46,612 bases of DNA from Desulfocapsaceae bacterium (GTDB lineage: Bacteria; Desulfobacterota; Desulfobulbia; Desulfobulbales; Desulfocapsaceae). The stretch spans positions 1-46,612 of the forward strand of contig JAUSAB010000033.1 in the NCBI GenBank assembly GCA_030653035.1, given 5' to 3'. This document shows positions 44,818 through 46,612 of the stretch, piece by piece. A program made the position numbers and the translations under genes. Below the pieces are notes generated by a model. The model did no database searches. It worked only from the letters and a program-made list of their open reading frames with translations, and was not told the origin of the DNA. The number at the start of each line of letters is the position of its first letter. The first letter of the stretch is position 1.

Positions 44818-45437
44818 GCCATCACCCTTTTTTCAAGACCATCAATAGCGGGTTGTAAAAGCACAAGTTTTTTATGCAGAAGTATATCATATACGTTCAA
44901 TCCCTCTGTTGAAAGCACCTTGAAACCATTTACATTACGCGCTGATCTGTTGACATTTTCATTAACATCAGGAGTAATGATAAGGCCATTATCAATGGCA
45001 AGCACTTTCATTACCTTGACAAACTCTTTTGTTTTAATTGCATCAAGAGTAAACCCATCAAGGACAATAAGGTTCCCTTCCTGCAACCTGGCACTCATAG
45101 CCATTGCCAAAGCCTGTTTTTTTACTTTACGATTTAATTTAATACTATAATCTCTTGGCTTGGGACCAAACGCAACACCACCGCCACGCCAAACTGGAGA
45201 CGTATTGCTTCCTGCTCTTGCACGTCCAGTTCCTTTTTGACGCCAAGGCTTAACTCCGCCACCACTCACTTCTACCCTGGTCTTAGTGCAGGCATTCCCA
45301 GCACGTTTGGCCGCAAGTTGCATTTTTACAACATCATGCAATAAATGCTCTTTAACGACAAGATCAAAAACCTTTTCATTCAGTTCAATCTCACCAACTT
45401 TTTCATTCTTAATATTAAATACACTTACAGTTGACAT
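44814..45437 (-). CDS. rplD: 50S ribosomal protein L4
   Basis: This 207-residue protein matches L4 (VEVSGGGVKPWRQKGTGRAR, SNTSPVWRGGGVAFGPKPRDY). In E. coli L4 represses the S10 operon through the leader; that leader lies outside this window. The start at 45437 follows AAGGAG by 7 bases; 8 more codons are open upstream. Confidence 0.97.
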   Translation of the reverse strand: MSTVSVFNIKNEKVGEIELNEKVFDLVVKEHLLHDVVKMQLAAKRAGNACTKTRVEVSGGGVKPWRQKGTGRARAGSNTSPVWRGGGVAFGPKPRDYSIKLNRKVKKQALAMAMSARLQEGNLIVLDGFTLDAIKTKEFVKVMKVLAIDNGLIITPDVNENVNRSARNVNGFKVLSTEGLNVYDILLHKKLVLLQPAIDGLEKRVMA

Positions 45438-45475
45438 TATTTTCTCCTTGTGCCAAATCAAAAAAGCAGAATCAT

Positions 45476-46105
45476 TTATTTACTAAAAATTTTCAAAAGA
45501 CTCTGTTTTGCACCTGGAACTGACCCTTTCAACAGAAGTATGTTCTCATCGGCACGAACATCTATAATAATGACATTCTTAGTCATTACTGTATCATTAC
45601 CCATACGACCGGGCATTTTTTTACCCTTTACAACACGGGCTGGCCAAGCACTACATCCAATCGAACCCGGAGCCCTATGATGATGCGAACCATGACCAGC
45701 GCAACCACCACTAAAACCGTGCCTCTTCATAACACCCTGAAATCCACGACCTTTGCTTTTACCTTGAATATCAACAAGATCACCGACTTTAAAAAGAGCC
45801 TCCAGACTAATAGTTTGCCCTATTTCATATTGCTCTGGATTTTCAACCCTGAACTCTTTAATATAGTAAAAAGATTCAGTTCCAGATTTACTAAAATGGC
45901 CAGCAAGTGGCTTTATAACTCTGGATGCTTTCTTTTCAGCAAAACCAACCTGAATAGCACTGTATCCGTCTTTTACAGGTAATTTAACCTGTAAAATCTT
46001 ACAAGGACCAGCCTCAACCACAGTAACGGGTGTGGCCATACCCATTTCACTGTAAATCCGCGTCATCCCGATTTTTTTACCCAAAATCCCCATAGTCTTT
46101 GGCAT
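45476..46105 (-). CDS. rplC: 50S ribosomal protein L3
   Basis: This 209-residue protein matches L3 (GILGKKIGMTRIYSEMG, GKSKGRGFQGVMKRHGF, HGSHHHRAPGSIGCSAWPARV). The long loop reaches the peptidyl-transferase centre. It starts 41 bases after rpsJ. Confidence 0.98.
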   Translation of the reverse strand: MPKTMGILGKKIGMTRIYSEMGMATPVTVVEAGPCKILQVKLPVKDGYSAIQVGFAEKKASRVIKPLAGHFSKSGTESFYYIKEFRVENPEQYEIGQTISLEALFKVGDLVDIQGKSKGRGFQGVMKRHGFSGGCAGHGSHHHRAPGSIGCSAWPARVVKGKKMPGRMGNDTVMTKNVIIIDVRADENILLLKGSVPGAKQSLLKIFSK

Positions 46106-46146
46106 AATATTATCCGTTACTTTCGTTTTCTAATACAATACTACCT

Positions 46147-46461
46147 TTAAGGCAGTTTAATCTCGACATTAACACCTGCCGAAAGCTCAAGTTTCATTAG
46201 CATATCAATAGTCTGTTGCGTTGGTTCCAAAATATCCAACAACCGGCGATGCGTTCTCATCTCAAACTGTTCTCTCGACTTCTTGTTTACATGGGGAGAA
46301 CGCAACACACAAAATTTATTAATAGATGTCGGCAAAGGAATAGGGCCAACAACCGCCGCTCCGGTACGTCTCGCCGTTTCAACTATCTCTGATGTTGATT
46401 GATCAAGTAATTTATGGTCATACGCCTTTAAACGTATACGAATTTTTTCTGTAGGTATCAT
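46147..46461 (-). CDS. rpsJ: 30S ribosomal protein S10
   Basis: This 104-residue protein matches S10/NusE ([48 protein letters not shown] split over a conserved loop, and the tail [11 protein letters not shown]). It acts in the 30S head and in transcription antitermination. The start at 46461 follows AAGG by 6 bases; a TTG two codons earlier is possible. tuf ends 12 bases upstream. Confidence 0.97.
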   Translation of the reverse strand: MIPTEKIRIRLKAYDHKLLDQSTSEIVETARRTGAAVVGPIPLPTSINKFCVLRSPHVNKKSREQFEMRTHRRLLDILEPTQQTIDMLMKLELSAGVNVEIKLP

Positions 46462-46473
46462 ATCCAACCTTTA

Positions 46474-46612
46474 TTAAGCAATAATTTCACTGATAACACC
46501 AGCACCAACGGTCCGACCACCCTCACGGATAGCAAAACGAAGACCTGCGTCCATGGCAATCGGGGTAATCAACTCGGCAACAACAGATACATTATCACCA
46601 GGCATTACCATC
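46474..46612 (-). CDS. tuf: Elongation factor Tu, C-terminal end
   Basis: The frame is open from the right edge and encodes 45 residues that match the end of EF-Tu domain 3: [20 protein letters not shown] and [20 protein letters not shown]. The rest lies outside the window. tuf just before rpsJ is the usual str-S10 junction. Confidence 0.97.
   Translation of the reverse strand, partial: MVMPGDNVSVVAELITPIAMDAGLRFAIREGGRTVGAGVISEIIA

Noticed and set aside
1-46612. CRISPR array, tRNA or rRNA genes, prophage
   Set aside because: No regularly spaced repeats, no tRNA or rRNA consensus segments and no phage structural genes were seen. The only tandem repeat is the two-copy 54-bp unit in tsaB.

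Overview
The window looks like a chromosomal segment of a Gram-negative bacterium, most likely a Desulfobacterota member near Desulfobulbales/Desulfobulbaceae. The reasons are the rpsB-tsf-pyrH-frr-uppS-cdsA-dxr-rseP...ispG-proS gene order, multihaem cytochromes of a kind known from Geobacter, lipid-A modification genes, and an outer-membrane beta-barrel protein. The taxonomic call is inference. No rRNA, tRNA, CRISPR array or prophage was seen.

Layout. (1) 1-7401, plus strand, accessory: the end of an outer-membrane barrel protein, a small phosphate-binding-like periplasmic protein, a 141-bp MITE-like element, a membrane PAS-GGDEF diguanylate cyclase, a possible divergent c-di-GMP-I (GEMM) RNA, a broken ISL3 transposase, arnA-arnD and an AEC-family permease. 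(2) 7610-12468, minus strand: omcZ homologue, subtilisin-like protease (OzpA type), parvulin isomerase and a tetrahaem cytochrome. This is the most interesting part of the window: it matches the Geobacter OmcZ nanowire locus and also carries a half-size OmcZ-like cytochrome. (3) 12700-14700: a broken IS4-type transposase, an unrecognised secreted protein, a 23-bp perfect palindrome and a hairpin-rich stretch. (4) 14756-29347, minus strand, housekeeping: a Cys/Lys-rich mini-protein, FKBP isomerase, Smr-domain protein, relA-like (p)ppGpp synthetase, proS, ispG, tsaB, rseP, dxr, cdsA, uppS, frr, pyrH, tsf, rpsB. (5) 29665-31000: a YkgJ-type Cys-cluster protein and a small hairpin-bounded region. 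(6) 31006-46612, minus strand: the complete S10-spc-alpha ribosomal protein cluster from the tuf end to rplQ, including rpmJ, secY, map and infA.

How the genes work together. Region 2 encodes an extracellular octahaem cytochrome with a C-terminal beta-rich part, a protease of the type that removes that part in Geobacter, and a periplasmic foldase. That is a plausible self-contained extracellular electron-transfer filament module. Region 4 links isoprenoid synthesis (ispG, dxr, uppS), phospholipid synthesis (cdsA), regulated intramembrane proteolysis (rseP) and translation factors. The relA-like protein has lost key hydrolase residues and looks synthetase-only. tsaB carries two in-frame copies of a 54-bp repeat at its 5' end and has a diverged copy downstream. 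Several strong hairpins, one between rpsE and rpmD, suggest internal termination or attenuation in the ribosomal clusters.
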